Assembly (NCBI GenBank): GCA_949316235.1
Contig: OX438754.1
Span: 4,945,501 to 5,009,500, forward strand
Direction of reading: 5' to 3'
Origin: Oegoconia quadripuncta
Lineage: Eukaryota > Arthropoda > Insecta > Lepidoptera > Autostichidae
Length of the DNA stretch: 64,000 nucleotides
The notes under the pieces were generated by a model. It made no database searches. It saw nothing but the letters and a program-made list of their open reading frames with translations, and was not told the origin of the DNA. A program made the translations under genes and the position numbers. Below, piece after piece: positions 32,661 to 44,844 of this stretch (positions are counted from its first letter, which is position 1; each line of letters starts with the position of its first letter).

Positions 32661-32890
32661 AGCTTCCGTACGCGACTTCATCCGCGTGGATCTCGAAATA
32701 AAAAGTGAACTATCACTTATAATATTAGGTACACATGATAGGTATGTAAAACCTTTGGGAAGACATTCTTTAAATTATAGTGAAAATCGTGGCTTATGCG
32801 TTCCCAGGTCCTCCCTACTGCCCATAAGAAGGTCGCCGCGGGGTTTTAGTGGGTACGCGTCATGCGTATCCCTGCGTCAAAAAAAAGGTG
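32661..32890. mobile_element. Retroelement scraps
   Basis: 32661-32695 is a short relative of the 7130 tail ('cgcgacttcatccgcgtgg'). 32800-32887 ends '...aaggtcgccgcggggtttta' then an A-run, a retroelement-tail look. Confidence 0.5.
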
Positions 32891-33118
32891 TTCTATCGAT
32901 ACCTATACATACCTGATACATACTTGTAGATGAAGCGGTTGAATAGTGATGTGCCATGATTTGCTAGGCACTGCACATGATTGCTTAAAATCCAAACAAT
33001 CAAGACGCGTGACCTCTCGTGACTAATAGCGTCACCCATGCAATTTAGAGACTGTTTATACCTGTGCTTACAGTTCATACTCGCTAACGCGCGCTCTATA
33101 GCTTGCTTATGTAAACTC

Positions 33119-33292
33119 TAACCCTCTTATTCATAAAAATTTACAAACGCTTTATAAGCCTGTTTTAGTTAAAGTATGTTTTGTCACTTTCTTTCATTAC
33201 AACATTTCCTTATTAACGACAGAGACAAAACATACTTTAACTAAAACAGGCTTTTAAAGCGTTTGTAAATTTTTATGGATAAGACGGTAAGG
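33119..33292. mobile_element. MITE, about 170 bp, long inverted arms
   Basis: 'aaatttacaaacgcttta' and 'agcctgttttagttaaagta' on the left pair with 'tactttaactaaaacaggct' and 'taaagcgtttgtaaattt' on the right. The loop is about 40 bases. Confidence 0.85.
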
Positions 33293-34112
33293 TTTTCACC
33301 TTTTAATGCTATAGTCAATTTGAGGGCGGCCTATGTTCAGCAGTAGACGTCTTGTGGCTGATGTGATGACGATGATGAGTCAACATTGATGTGAATTAAA
33401 TGAAACTAAAACACAGGTTTTAGTTTGTTTATGAGTTTGTTATTGTTATAAGTCAAGTTACCTTTGAAATTAAATTTTTTACATTCCATTTATTTGTCAC
33501 AAGCGGTAAATTACAGACATATTTGCGATTTGGACCTGGTTTGTTATGAAAATAGGTAAAATCCTGGCGGTACTATATCGCAGGAAGAACGTAGGCACTC
33601 TCCGTATATACAAAGTACTCTGTGGTAGGCACTTGGACAGTAGCTAATTGCGTGCGCGCTATAAATAGAGGTTCAGACTGCTGCGGACCGTCAAACGAGA
33701 TGCACCTACGCACGTGCAGTGATGTACGGGACTTGCATTTGATTTCTTAAATACTATTACTAAGGTGTTGATTATGGAATTTGAATAGGAGGGATTGTAA
33801 ACTAGTCTAGATGAAACCCACAAAATGCCGACGGCCGAGTTGGTTGGTGTGAGGGGAATGCACTACGTTTACCATTCACTCAGCAGCATCTCATGTTTCA
33901 CAGTCACTGACTACACTATATTATTGCCCTAGTACCTCAAGACGGGCTGGTACCGTCTCAGTTGCTAGCAACGCCCACGTTTTGTCGACATTTACATATA
34001 TATAGGTATTACAAAAGAAAGAAAACAACGTCCTTGCGTTAGGATATCAGAGTTAAATGTATTAACCTTGCTTGAAGAGGTCGTCTTGGACGTTGATACA
34101 TACAAATAATAA
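33293..34112. other. Intronic; TATA-like motif at 33660
   Basis: No exon. About 33655-33670 contains a good TATA box on the + strand ('gcgctataaataga'), but no + strand gene follows, so it is not called a promoter. Confidence 0.35.
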
Positions 34113-34345
34113 TCAATGTGTTGTGTACTTCCCCTTTCTGCTCTCTGAAGGTGGATGATTGTGTTCACTATTATACCTCAAAAGGCCGACAATACCCTTA
34201 ATAGTGAAGAATGATGCCTTACATGATGTTTTGCGATACGTGCAAAACCATCGAGTTTTATCACCATTACAAAACTGTTGAGTGAACTTGTATCCTGACA
34301 GGTAAACAGCTTTAGCCCCTCTGTTCGTGTAAGTAAATATGGGTT
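34113..34345 (-). CDS. mod(mdg4): Terminal exon: FLYWCH zinc finger
   Basis: Acceptor 'aattattttcag' then 2 + 228 bases and a stop (76 aa). Core: 'NRGAKAVYLSGYKFTQQF', 'KTRWFC', C-x6-C ('TYRKTSC'), 'FFTIKG', then 'SEHNHPPS'. A 12-residue basic tail follows the finger ('ESRKGKYTTH'). It lies directly 5' (on this strand) of the duplicated non-coding block at 34.6-35.1 kb. Confidence 0.88.
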
Positions 34346-34619
34346 CTGAAAATAATTAATGCTTATATTTAATACAATAAGGGCACTTAAGTAAATCAGT
34401 TCTGGAGAGAAAATGCTACAACTAACAGAAAATATATTGCTCTATCCAACCAATCCCAAGTGTTATTAAATATTATATAATTATTTTTCCATGTGTAATT
34501 TTGTCATAATTTTTCAAAATAGCGGCACTCTTCTTCTTCTTATTTTTGAGGATGGCAACCAGTCAACCTCATTGTCGAGGGACATTACTGCCAGTTTCGA
34601 GTGAAAATTTTTATTTATC

Positions 34620-35140
34620 TTATTTCTTCAGTTTATAGGTCAGTCTCAATCAAAACAAGTAATTCGTCGTATACAGAGTCTAGTCACGGTCAAGTCATTC
34701 TTCAGTAAAGTGGCAGAATGCTTTACAAAAGATTTTGGCAGCTTCTTGTGGGAACCCGAAAGCTCCGTTACGCACTTTAATTTACACTTCCCTTCACCTG
34801 TACACCAACACTAACGTTTGCTGCACAATATTCTGCCATTAATAGCGGCACTCATTGGTTAGTTTAATAAATTCACTCATGTCGGAGAAGGCAAAGGGAG
34901 CTAAGATCATACAGCACGTCTTATTTCTCTTATTTCTTCAGTTTAGTGTAGTCAGTCTTAGTTAAAACAAGTCATTTCGTATGCTGGGCATATACCTATA
35001 AAGGTTAGTCACGGGAAGTAAAAGTGGCAGAATGCTTTACGGAAGATGCGGCTTCTTGTGGGAACCCGAAAGCTTCGTTACGCACTTTAACGCCCTTCAC
35101 TTGTACACCATATTTACCGCAAAATATTCTGCCAATATTA
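34620..35140. repeat. Two-copy tandem duplication, about 220-bp units
   Basis: Each unit holds 'cttatttcttcagttta', 'gtggcagaatgcttta', 'gcttcttgtgggaacccgaa' and 'aatattctgcca'. Units are at about 34620-34845 and 34920-35135. No coding content; a duplicated transposon fragment or local intron duplication. Confidence 0.8.
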
Positions 35141-35589
35141 AATTTCAAAACTCAAAATGTATAAATTTCAAGAAATAAAATAAAAATGCAACATCATTCG
35201 CCGAGTTCCCCCCAAAAAGTGAAGCGCCGCTCAGTTTGCTAAGTGCAGTAAAGTTACATGAAAATTTCAGCAAAGTATTGTTTGTTTTTTTAATTATAGT
35301 GGTTGCTAAATATAATAAGACCAAAAAGTTTGATTATCAAACTTGTTTTCACACCTCCAAAGACATTCAAATTACGAACAATCTGGGCTCGCCGAATGCT
35401 AGACAAGGTTGTTCTAAATTTGTATAAAAAAAAAACATTTATGAGTTGTTGCACAAGATGGCGCGTGAAAAGTATGAAAATTTGATTTTGAATGCATCTT
35501 TGTTAGTTGGAAGACAAGCAGGTTATCGACCTGGCATTACGTAATTTATAAATGTAATTGTAGTGCTAATTGATACTAAAGCAGCATGT

Positions 35590-36200
35590 GAAAATAAGTT
35601 GAAATGATATGATATATTTGTCGTATCCTGTGGTATCCTTTATAGTCCGTCAAGATATGCATGTTTAGGGGTATAACTTCCTATAATCTTAAAGGCCCTG
35701 ATTTTTTGTAACTAGAACACCTCACAGAATAGGTATTGTAAAAAATATTTTCTAACGGATCAGGAGTTTGCTTTAGGTATAGTGTAGGTATTTAGTTATA
35801 AAACCTACAATATTAAATTAATGTTACCACTGTACACTTCATTGCGTTGTAGAAGATGCTAAAATCTTTTAAAACTATTTTCTAAAAAAATAATCAATAG
35901 CAATTCTAAAAATAGTTTATTGATACGTGATATTTGCCCTCGGTGGAATTTTTCATAATTATACAGAAGTTATTGCTTGATTTTTTTGAAAATAGTTACA
36001 AGGGTTCTAAATATATTCTCCGACGCAATGTAATTCACTTAATGTTTTATTACTAAATATGTATATTATAACTAAAGCAAGCTACCGATTTGTTAGATTT
36101 TTTATTTATTCTAGCACCGACAGGTACTCTATCCATGTGCAAGAAATCACGGCCTTTAAAATTATAGGAAGTTAAAAGTGTATCCTTACTGGACTATTAT
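35590..36200. repeat. Dispersed repeat, second copy at 54.15-55.2 kb
   Basis: Shares 'acttccta.aatcttaaag', 'cactgt.cacttcattgcg', 'agcaagctaccgatt' and 'gtatccttactggacta' with 54.15-55.2 kb. The second copy carries a LINE tail in its middle. Unknown element, no ORF. Confidence 0.6.
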
Positions 36201-36251
36201 TTTTGCTAGTAGTCATTTATAGTTTCTATTTGTGCACCGCCAGTCATGGCG

Positions 36252-36450
36252 CCTTTTTTTTTTTTTTTTTTTTATATGAGAGGGCGGCAAACGAGCATGC
36301 GGGTCACCTGATGGAAAGCAATCACCGCCGCCCATGGACACCCGCAACACCAAAAGGGTCACAGATGCGTTGCCGGCCTTTGAGGAAGGTGTAGGCTCGT
36401 TTCTTGAAGGTTCCAATGTCGTACTCGTTCGGGAATTCCGCTGCCGGAAG
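36252..36450 (-). mobile_element. LINE 3' tail with T-run
   Basis: Reverse copy of the 1.5 kb tail. The low end is a run of about 20 T, that is a poly-A tail on the - strand. Confidence 0.85.
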
Positions 36451-37384
36451 TTTTAGTTTGAACTAAATAACACATTTCAGGATACTTACATGCACTCTCG
36501 ACCTTTATTCAAAATGGAGTGGTCAGAAATATTCCAAACATAAGCATTTGGGTGTTCCGAACATTAACACTTTAATGTTTGAAACAGCATCCACGATATA
36601 TACAAAAATACACAATGACAGGCAGATATCTATAAGGGTTTTGCAGTGGAAAGTTCCTCAGTGGTCTTTTACGATATCCAAGTAGTTGAGACGGGTTGGT
36701 TCTGTTATTTTATGTGCCGAAACCACATTAGGTAGGATACCGAATGGTATTACATACAGAAAAAGATGTAGACATGGTAACGCGACCAGAGTGAAGACGC
36801 GATAATACTTCAATTGTAGCATCTTGTCACTATGTCCGACAACTCTTATTCTATGTGGCTTACGTAGTTCCAAATTTATCGATCGAACGCAAAATTTTAG
36901 ATATAGTTTTTTGTTTTTGTTTACTTTTAGTTAATGTTTAAATTTATTCATAGAGTAATAGTAATTAATTCCTTGGTGGCAGCAACTACTCTACTTGGGG
37001 GGGACTGAAAATCAGCAAATCTGCTGAGTCCCTACCTTTTCATCACAGTTTGACCTAATTTATTATCAATTAATTACTTGTTAAATTAACTTTGTGGTGA
37101 ATAAATACCTTTTATTTTATTTTATTTATTATTATTTAAAAATTTCTACGAGGACAAACGGCAGATCTAGTAAAAAGAAGAAGCTTATCTAGGATGTTAC
37201 CTTACTTTTAAAGTTCTCAAAATGTGGTTTGTTCGTTGCCAATTTTGATTTATAAACAAACGTTTAAAATGTACAAATACTACTGTTTAAAATATGTGAA
37301 CTAGGGGTCAATCGCTCATAGTTTAAACCATTACTTCCCAAAGTGGTCCAGGTTGTCCAGGTCCACGGGACACTCGACGGGGGT
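36451..37384. other. Intronic with retroelement tail debris
   Basis: About 36970-37110 is the reverse relative of 17.47-17.63 kb. About 36655-36720 ('gacgggttggttctgtt') recurs near 60300. No exon. Confidence 0.4.
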
Positions 37385-38242
37385 CTACGTTGGGGTGACA
37401 AACAAATGGGGTTCACAATTCGTACAATACAATACAACACAATACAAATACTCTTTATTGCGTAAAAATCTCATATCACTTACTTCATCTACTTTTTTAC
37501 TACCATTTACAATATCAAGAGTTTGCGGAAGTTTTCTGTAATTTCTAAATTGTATATCTTTAGTCTTCTCTACGTTTACTTTTAAGCTAATAGTGGCTAG
37601 CCAATTCACTAATATATGTAATGTATTATTAATTTCGTCAATGTATTCAGCATCATTTAAATTGTCCTTAGATATAAATATGGTAGCATCATCGGCAAAC
37701 AATACACACAAATATTTAATGATTAATGGTAATTCATTGATATAAATTAAAAATAATAGGGGTCCAAGTACGCTTCCCTGTGGAACACCCAATCGAATGT
37801 CTTGATAGTCGGATTGTATTCTCTCAACAGTTTTTATGTTTTTTTCTTCAGAGGTGAGCGTATCAAAGGAATTTTCCGTAGAAATATTAATCTGATATTT
37901 ATTTCGATGAGTAATGTTTACTTCTTGTGATGTTGGTGTAACGGGAATTTTTCCTATAGTTGATGATGATAGTGTAGGTTTCACTGGTGGTGGTATTGAT
38001 GTCGGCGGCGGTGTGTATAAACTCTGAGCCCTTTGCGACTTATTTACTTTAATATTAGTGTTTGTAGCCTTATGCGTACACTTGAGACACTTCCATTTAT
38101 TCCTGTTGTCTTTGGTCATCGAATAGAACCTCTTCTCAGAAACACTTACACATTCTATATGATGTGCTCTTTGACAGGTTGAACATTTTAAAAACTGTTT
38201 GACTGAGATAGTATTTTCGCATTTATCGCATGTTAGCGTCAT
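37385..38242 (-). pseudogene. Non-LTR retroelement protein, internally deleted
   Basis: One frame joins a PHD/zinc-like N-terminus (C5, C8, C17, C20, H25/H26 region: 'CDKCENTIS', 'CSTCQRAHHIEC', 'WKCLKCTH') and a Pro-rich linker directly to the second half of a reverse transcriptase: 'LGVPQGSVLGPLLFLIYIN' and 'FADDATIF', where F-A-D-D is the catalytic motif. The endonuclease and the first RT third are missing, so this is a deletion derivative of a Jockey/CR1-like element. The tail runs into 'aaagagtatttg' type sequence near 37440. Confidence 0.8.
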
Positions 38243-38921
38243 TTTGCAGCTAAGAATAGTGGAAGATTATATGCTTCAAATAAAAACAAAAAAAGTCACA
38301 ACTTAGGTGGGACTTGAACCCGGTGTCTTTCGATTACGAGTACAACGCTCACACCACTAGGCCTCACAGCAACTCGTCGAGTATGTTCAAATATGGATAC
38401 AGTATCTGCGCTAAATGTTTATTTACATTCGGAAAGCGATTACTTTTAATATTGTTTTTTCAACACACCTACAAGATCACTATGACTATTTTTTTTTATT
38501 ATAACACTAGGAAAATCACTTATTTATAACAGTTTTTACTTGGGATTTATTGATTTATTTGAGTAATAGTTATTTGCTTCATTAATAGTCCACATAGGTT
38601 TCGATTTTTTGGATAAAATTTCCACATTAACACGTCCAACATTTAAGCACTTATTCACTATTATGCAGAGAATGCATAACACTGATAACGTTCACGCCGG
38701 TAATTCAGTTCCTTTTTTATTTATTTAGAGATAAATAATAACAGGGCGAATGATCATATTTTACAGCTGACGTCAATGATATATATAGGTAGTATAATAT
38801 AGGTAGGTACATCGTGTTTTAAAAGTACATATTCAGTTCTAGCTGAAACTTTTGAGCAGTCCTGCTATGTGAGAACTCACTGCCCACTTCCTTTAAATGA
38901 AGAAGTGTTCGTAAGAAATCT
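38243..38921. other. Intronic, nothing firm
   Basis: A tRNA-like scrap in reverse appears near 38310-38370 ('gggacttgaacccggtg'), probably a SINE head. A polyadenylation-like TTTATT (AATAAA on -) lies near 38714, downstream of the next exon on this strand. Confidence 0.4.
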
Positions 38922-39154
38922 TTAATCAACATAACTCATCTCTGGTCGCAAATTATGATATTCGTAGGTAACTACAATCTGCATGTAGATGTACAAAAAT
39001 TTTCCACACTTCGTCATGACGTGATCAGAACACTGTGCGCAAGGCATGGTGTTATTACCATGAACCAATACATGACCAACACTTTCGTACACTTCTTTAT
39101 AATAATTTCTTATTTCTTGCCATTTACTGCGTTGGCTGCATATACTCGTAGAAT
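38922..39154 (-). CDS. mod(mdg4): Terminal exon: Cys-rich type, reduced copy
   Basis: Acceptor 'cttcgttacag' then 2 + 228 bases and a stop (76 aa). Not FLYWCH. It aligns by eye with the 40.4 kb exon: 'GHVLVHGNNTMPCAQC' against 'GHILCRSKPSLPCGQC', and 'VMTKCGKF' against 'VMKCVKC'. Cysteines C38-x2-C41-x7-C49 remain, but the fourth and fifth cysteines of the sister exon are lost (F52 and Y/I), so zinc binding may be impaired. The shared acceptor phase and position among mod(mdg4) exons suggest an alternative C-terminus. I do not recognise the domain. Confidence 0.6.
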
Positions 39155-40428
39155 CTGTAACGAAGCCAATGTCATTTCTCATTACGTAGAATATCAAATT
39201 ACTTTTAACTTAAATAATTTTTTGCTACATGATACAAGATACACGATATAAATTATGCATAATGGAAAAAGGAGCTGTTTATATGAAAAAAGATCAATTT
39301 TTAAAACGAACATAAATTTATTAATGTAAAAACGATTTGCTTTAAAATTAAACTTTGATTTAATGATATGATAGAGGCATTTAAAATGGCACGTTCCCAA
39401 GTGCCGTCACACAGGAACGAACAAACATCGTTGAATTTCTACACGAGGTAATAAGTGCATTTGAGGCTTGTCCTCCGCAAATTACTGTAAATCTTAGTTA
39501 CATTTTAACCAGTTTATACGTTAACTATGGCACTTTTTGGTCTAAAAAAATACGTAGTGATCTACAAGGTATTAGGAGTGATGTGGTTTTTCCTAAATTT
39601 TATTTAAATTTTTAAATTTCTTCAAAAATTCTTCAACTCTACAATTCTAAAAAAAAATGTAAAGTTATTCATGTTTTTACCCTAACTGCCTAAGAAAGGA
39701 GGGTAATGTCTTTCGAAATGAAATGAAATTATGTTTACTTATTTGCTTACATTTTGAGTACATTGAAAAATGATTTTATTTAATAAGTTAGTACAATCAA
39801 TCAATCCCTACAAAATCTGTCTGCTTTTCAAATAAATAATTTTTGTTTTTCATATGAAATCAATTACAATGTTCGAGTGTATGTAGATTTCTATGTTATC
39901 TTCTGGCTTGATCCCTGGAGTGTCATAGGATATCTACATTTTATGGTAAACCATCCAAAATGGTTTCGGATATTTTGGTTTTTAAACATAATTATTCCAG
40001 TTGTAACCATAAAACTGCTGCATTTTTTACCGCAATGGTTAAAAAATATTGATTGACGTGGTTTACTTACTTTTTTGAAAATTAATTGTATTTAATAAAA
40101 AAAAATATAAAAATTAAGTCAATCCAATAAATGTAAAAATACGCGTCTTATTTTTCCGTCAATTTTTAATATAGATAATATAAATTATTCATCAGAACAT
40201 ATTGTCAACTATGACAATACATTCCGCGACTGTTCACTCGAAAAACATAACCCTCCTCCTTAGGACAGTCGGGTAATAAGGGAAAATGCAACATTGACCA
40301 GGTAGTTCAATGCAAAATTTTTAATTTTTCCTCGGTTTGTAAAGGATGTAAGTCTTGTAAAATTTTCGATTAATTTTGATTATTACCTATAGAAATAGGG
40401 TTGAATTTAGATTGTAAAGAAAATCGGT
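39155..40428. other. Intronic, AT-rich
   Basis: No exon or assigned repeat recognised. About 40195-40270 and 60740-60800 share 'ctcgaaaaacat.accctcct', a dispersed repeat edge. Confidence 0.4.
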
Positions 40429-40754
40429 TTACCTACTTCGAGTAGCTACTACATAATACTCGTATATCTGAATGTCCGAGCTCATCACAATATCAAGTAT
40501 GATAATAAAAATTACAAGACGAATGCACGTGCGTAAACACTTCACGCATTTCATAACAGTTTTTTTTCCACATTGCCCACAGGGTAGCGATGGTTTACTG
40601 CGACATAAAATATGTCCAATGCCATCGTACCTTATTTGGTTGGTAATAGAGACGGATTGTTGAAGTTTGTCCAATCTCCTTTTATTTGTTGCGATATTAA
40701 ACAAGTTGTCGTGGCGGCCCACACGAAACTTTCGTCGTCGGTGTTCAATAGGAT
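40429..40754 (-). CDS. mod(mdg4): Terminal exon: Cys-rich (C-x2-C-x7-C-x2-C-x3-C) type
   Basis: Acceptor 'tctttttgcacag' then 2 + 321 bases and a stop (107 aa). A basic N-terminal part ('HRRRKFRVGRHDN', 'NKRRLDKLQQS') is followed by C50 and a zinc-ribbon-like C58-x2-C61-x7-C69-x2-C72-x3-C76. A very hydrophobic stretch at 77-90 ('IRLVIFIIILDIVM') and a 17-residue polar end follow. The Cys spacing resembles the C-terminal Cys-rich domain of piggyBac transposases, an inference from spacing only. Same acceptor phase as the FLYWCH exons. Unlike them it has no W-x-C or H-x-H. Confidence 0.65.
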
Positions 40755-41446
40755 CTGTGCAAAAAGACCTAACATTAGCTTTATCATGGCATAATTATAA
40801 CGTTTGGACATTTTGGCATATTTACTTTATGACCATGAGACAATTAATTCTTTGGACATTTTGTTATATACACATTCTAACTCGCATATTTAGCAATGAC
40901 ATTATTTGTCACCAAAACATTGTGGCCATTTCGTTTTATACGTTTTGAGAAAAACAAAAACAACGCTGATTGAAATTAAGTACAAGTAGGTATATAAAAT
41001 TCGAACAGCAGTGCCTTCGGTGTGGCTTCGCAGTGTCGGTCTTTCGCGGTAACGTGCATCGAATACCAGTTGTTCCGCAGTAACGGTCTTTTGCGGTAAC
41101 GCCCCTCACAATTTTGTAGTATCATGTTAGAATTTATCGATGTTTTGTGTATCGAGATTCCATAGCGCTCGCTTACAAAATGGCGTGTTGCTTTAATAGT
41201 GTCAATCAATAAAAGTAAATCCGACTGCATATGATAATAATACAAAGTCGTATGCGACAAAACTAAATGGCTGACGGTGTACATATGTATTTCTCTAAAA
41301 AAATATACGAATTCCACGACATTATTTAAGGTCACTCAGGCTACCTACTTTTAGTTTCATACATACAGTCGAAAACCATTACCGTCCTTCTGGCCTAGTC
41401 GGATAAAAACAAAAAGAGTTTCCTAATGTCTCAGAAATAAGAGCCT

Positions 41447-41670
41447 TCACATCGGCTGCCATTTTGTATATCCACTTTTATTACGCTCGCGTCGGATTTT
41501 ATACAAAAGTGTATTTCTTGGTATCCCATAAATCTGTTCGGCTTTGTAAGAAGACATTTCATTTTTTCTTATACTCTCAAGAGCGAGTTGTAAAGTGTCT
41601 GGATCATGGTGCAACGTATACTTTCTCTTGCATTTAGATTTCGTTGCTGAACCGAATTCGATCAGGAACT
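41447..41670 (-). CDS. mod(mdg4): Terminal exon: psq-type HTH
   Basis: Acceptor 'attattatttcag' then 2 + 219 bases and a stop (73 aa). The HTH reads 'YTLHHDPDTLQLALESIRK', 'EMSSYKAEQIYGIPRNTLL' and a basic end 'YKIRRERNKSG'. This is the psq/CENP-B-like fold in which 'YGIPRxTL' forms the recognition helix. It is the sister of the 44.3 kb exon with about half of residues identical by eye. Expected role: sequence-specific DNA contact by the isoform. Confidence 0.8.
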
Positions 41671-42711
41671 CTGAAATAATAATTATAGGTTTCTATAAGA
41701 GTGCAGAATAAAAATGCAAATTGAGATGTATGCATAGGTATATTTGTTCAGCAAGAAAGGTCTGGAACACTTTACGTTCTTTCATGACCTACTCTAGAAC
41801 AAACAAAACTATAGATTTGCGTATACGCAAATCGAAAGTTATTAAAATAGGGGAAATTGTACAATACTGTAAAGAAGTATTAACATTACCTTTTAACGAC
41901 ATGCATTTGTTATTATTTCTTACAAATCAATACTAGATATTTATATTTAATAATGTGTATAATAAATGCTATGCCTAGGTATAGTAAACTAATTTTTACA
42001 TGACTACGTAAATACAATAATTTAACTTGACGTCTGTCATACCCGATGCTCTATAAGGCCAAAGATGGAAGCGTGCTCGCAATAAATGAATTTTAAAAGG
42101 TTGTTTGCATGCATAAGTAAATTTATGGGATATTATAAAATGAATTTAAAAATGTAGTCTGTTTGGGAAAGGTTTGGTGATCTCATGGTTATATAATATG
42201 CACATTTTTTGGATGATAAACTCATTAAAAGTTACCTAAATAAGCCGAACTCTTTGACATGTAGCGCTCACTTGCGAAGTTAAGTATTGCTTTTATTGGA
42301 ACAATCATAATTATAGGTAGTTTCGTAATGTCCTACAAATTCTTTTTATATTTTTCAACAAACATTACAGCATCCACCCTCCTATCGTTTACGAGCATAA
42401 AGTCAAAAGCGCAAAATAACAAATGGTTTGTCGATCATTACTTATTAACGTATTCAGGCTCCACCAAAAACCAGTGTTGTAGTTGTAGTATAAAACAATG
42501 AGTCCAGTTTTGTGTCCATAACTCTTGCATCACTCGTACAAGGGTATGGTAAGATCGACCAAAACGTCACAAATGGGATCAACGCGGGTTAGATAAATGG
42601 CGACAGGACAACGGAACAATACGAGTATGTAACTCACAGATGCTCCTCAGGTTAAAGGGCAAAATGTATAAATCCGTAATAATACCTGTCGTAATGTATG
42701 GAGCGGATCGG
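41671..42711. other. Intronic, nothing recognised
   Basis: AT-rich. A 71-codon open frame at 41721-41936 has no recognisable domain or acceptor in phase. Confidence 0.4.
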
Positions 42712-43010
42712 TATGCACATCGGGTTTGTACTTGACCTCAATCACACCTGATGTTAAGTGAAGATGAGGTCGAAGGTAGAAGCGTACTGACCCGGAAACC
42801 TCAACACATTTGGGGGACTGGCTATCTTATCTCTGACAACCGGAACACGACAATGCTATTAACATTGCTGCTTGGCGGCAGATTTAGATATGATGGTGGC
42901 AGCTAGCCAGGCGGACATTTAAAATGCCCTACCACCAACCAAACCGATTACTTAAACAAGTACCCCGCTGGGGATCGAACCCGCGACCTCCGAATCGTAA
43001 ACCCAATGTT
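42712..43010 (-). mobile_element. SINE, family B
   Basis: Near full length, bounded at about 43010 by unrelated sequence that resembles LINE RNase H-end debris in the + sense ('gtgatgaatatggacg', 'aagaccacgg' at 43150-43200). Confidence 0.75.
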
Positions 43011-43984
43011 GGTGGATGGAGAAAATAAGGAATGAGTATGTAAGAGAGAGTTTTTTTAAAAAGTGGCACCCGTGACAGAAAAGTTGAAAGGACACCGTTT
43101 GGCTTGTTATGGACATGTTATGAGGAAGTATGAAACGCATGTTACTAAGAGAGTGATGAATATGGACGTCGATGGTTGGAAAGGAAGGGGAAGACCACGG
43201 AAAAGATTTGGGAAAGAAAAGGGGCGCGATTGATGAGGTAAATGCTGATAAAGGAGATTGGAAAGAAAGAAGGAAAACATTTATTCAGCTTACAATGTGC
43301 ATGTACATGAAAATTTTGAGATAATAATACCAAATCATAATAATGCAAGCTAATATAGATTCCAGCTCAGCATAATGCTGTGGCATGAACCATATAGTAA
43401 TGAGTATATTCATTCTGTGCCACAGCGCTGATTTCCAGCTGGCACCTTTGTAGGAGGTTAGGCGCTCATAGAATAATTTAAAAATAAAAACAAACAAATG
43501 AAATAAAATACCCGACTCCACATATTGTACATAATTAACATATTCCAGAAAACAGACATAACATAAATTACACATTATAGGGACCTAATGGAAAACAAAT
43601 AGCTATAATTTAACAGGGGGGCGCAATACCTTCATTAACTAATATTAGGTAAATGAGGTACTTAGTTACACCGTCAAGTTGCCGTCTCAACGAAGAAAAC
43701 GACTTAATGCGCCGACTCCAAATAAATTGGGACCAGGGCAAGAGGTTGATGAAAACAAAAAATTTGCTTTTATTTATTTATTTAAAAGGTTACAAAAGTT
43801 GCAGGTGTCACAACCTATATAGGTTTATCCGAACACCATACCTATGTCTTCATCGGACACTCCTGCATGACATTAACAAAACATTAACAAAAAAAAGGTT
43901 ATTACAAAATTTGTGACTACCTGAATGACAAAAACGCTTGGTATACTTCGCCCAGCTCCCAAAAATTATAAAATTGTATTATTT

Positions 43985-44190
43985 GTATACTTTTATATAA
44001 AAAAAAGAAAAGAAAATGATCCTGTGGGTTTCTTGCGCCGCGTCTTTTCCCACAGATGATTTCCCTTTCCGAAGCGGTGGCAGCTTGGACATACTGACTG
44101 ACCGAAAAATGCTTAGCCCTGTTTATATTTCCAATAGATTTAAATTGACATTCAACAAATGATATCATGTATCTTACGTTGAAAAAAATT
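43985..44190 (-). repeat. Dispersed repeat, inverted copy of 3560-3850
   Basis: Shares 'gatcctgtgggtttcttgcg', 'ccgaagcggtgg.agcttgg' and 'acaaatgatatcatgtatct' with the 3.7 kb copy in reverse. Confidence 0.75.
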
Positions 44191-44262
44191 AAATGCTAAA
44201 TGCATTGTAAATGAAAAATGTATACTAAAAATGTACATATTTGTAATAATATAATTTTGCTT

Positions 44263-44489
44263 TCACGTCACTTTCCATTTAGGCCGTCCTACACTTTTAC
44301 TATGTCGGCCATGCAGTTTGTTCAAAAGTGTTCTTCGAGGTATCCCATACATCTTTTCGGCCGCGTAAGAAGACATTTCTTTTTTTCTGAGACTCTCAAG
44401 AGCTAGATGCAATAGGTCAGGATCATGATTCACCGTATACGATCTTTTCTGGTATTTGAGCTTTGGTAACACTATTTTAAACTGGACAT
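44263..44489 (-). CDS. mod(mdg4): Terminal exon: psq-type HTH
   Basis: Acceptor 'atattttattttag' then 2 + 222 bases and a stop (74 aa). HTH: 'YTVNHDPDLLHLALESLRK', 'EMSSYAAEKMYGIPRRTLL', then basic 'NKLHGRHSKSVGRPKWKV'. 'GRPKW' gives an AT-hook-like GRP core at the end. A tandem relative of the 41.4 kb exon, 2.6 kb apart on the same strand. The acceptor tract is T-rich and ends in 'tag' rather than the 'cag' of most others. Confidence 0.8.
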
Positions 44490-44573
44490 CTAAAATAAAA
44501 TATCTCCTTTGAGCAGGTAGGTAAATAAAAGAAAAATATTTTACATGTTGGGCAATTTTCAGAAAGTATTTAT

Positions 44574-44844
44574 CACATCTGATGTTAAGTGAAGATGAGG
44601 CCGATGGAAACATGCACACCTGAACTTATTTGAAGGACTGGCTATATTATCTCAAACACCCGAAACACAACAATGCTATCAACATGCTGCTTACCGGCAG
44701 ACTTAGATAAGACGGTGGTAGCTGATCAGGCGGTAATTTAAAAACGGCCTATACCACCACCTAAACCGAGTACCCCGCTGGGAATAGAACCCGCGATCTC
44801 CGTTATGTAAACCTTACGCTGTTTACATTGAGCCACGGGGTGGT
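44574..44844 (-). mobile_element. SINE, family B, diverged
   Basis: Same order of blocks as 9673 with many substitutions. The head is at 44760-44840 ('gtttacattgagccacgggg'). Confidence 0.7.

Noticed and set aside
33655..33700. TATA-box promoter on the + strand
   Set aside because: Good TATA match, but no + strand exon lies downstream for many kilobases and the initiator spacing is not convincing.
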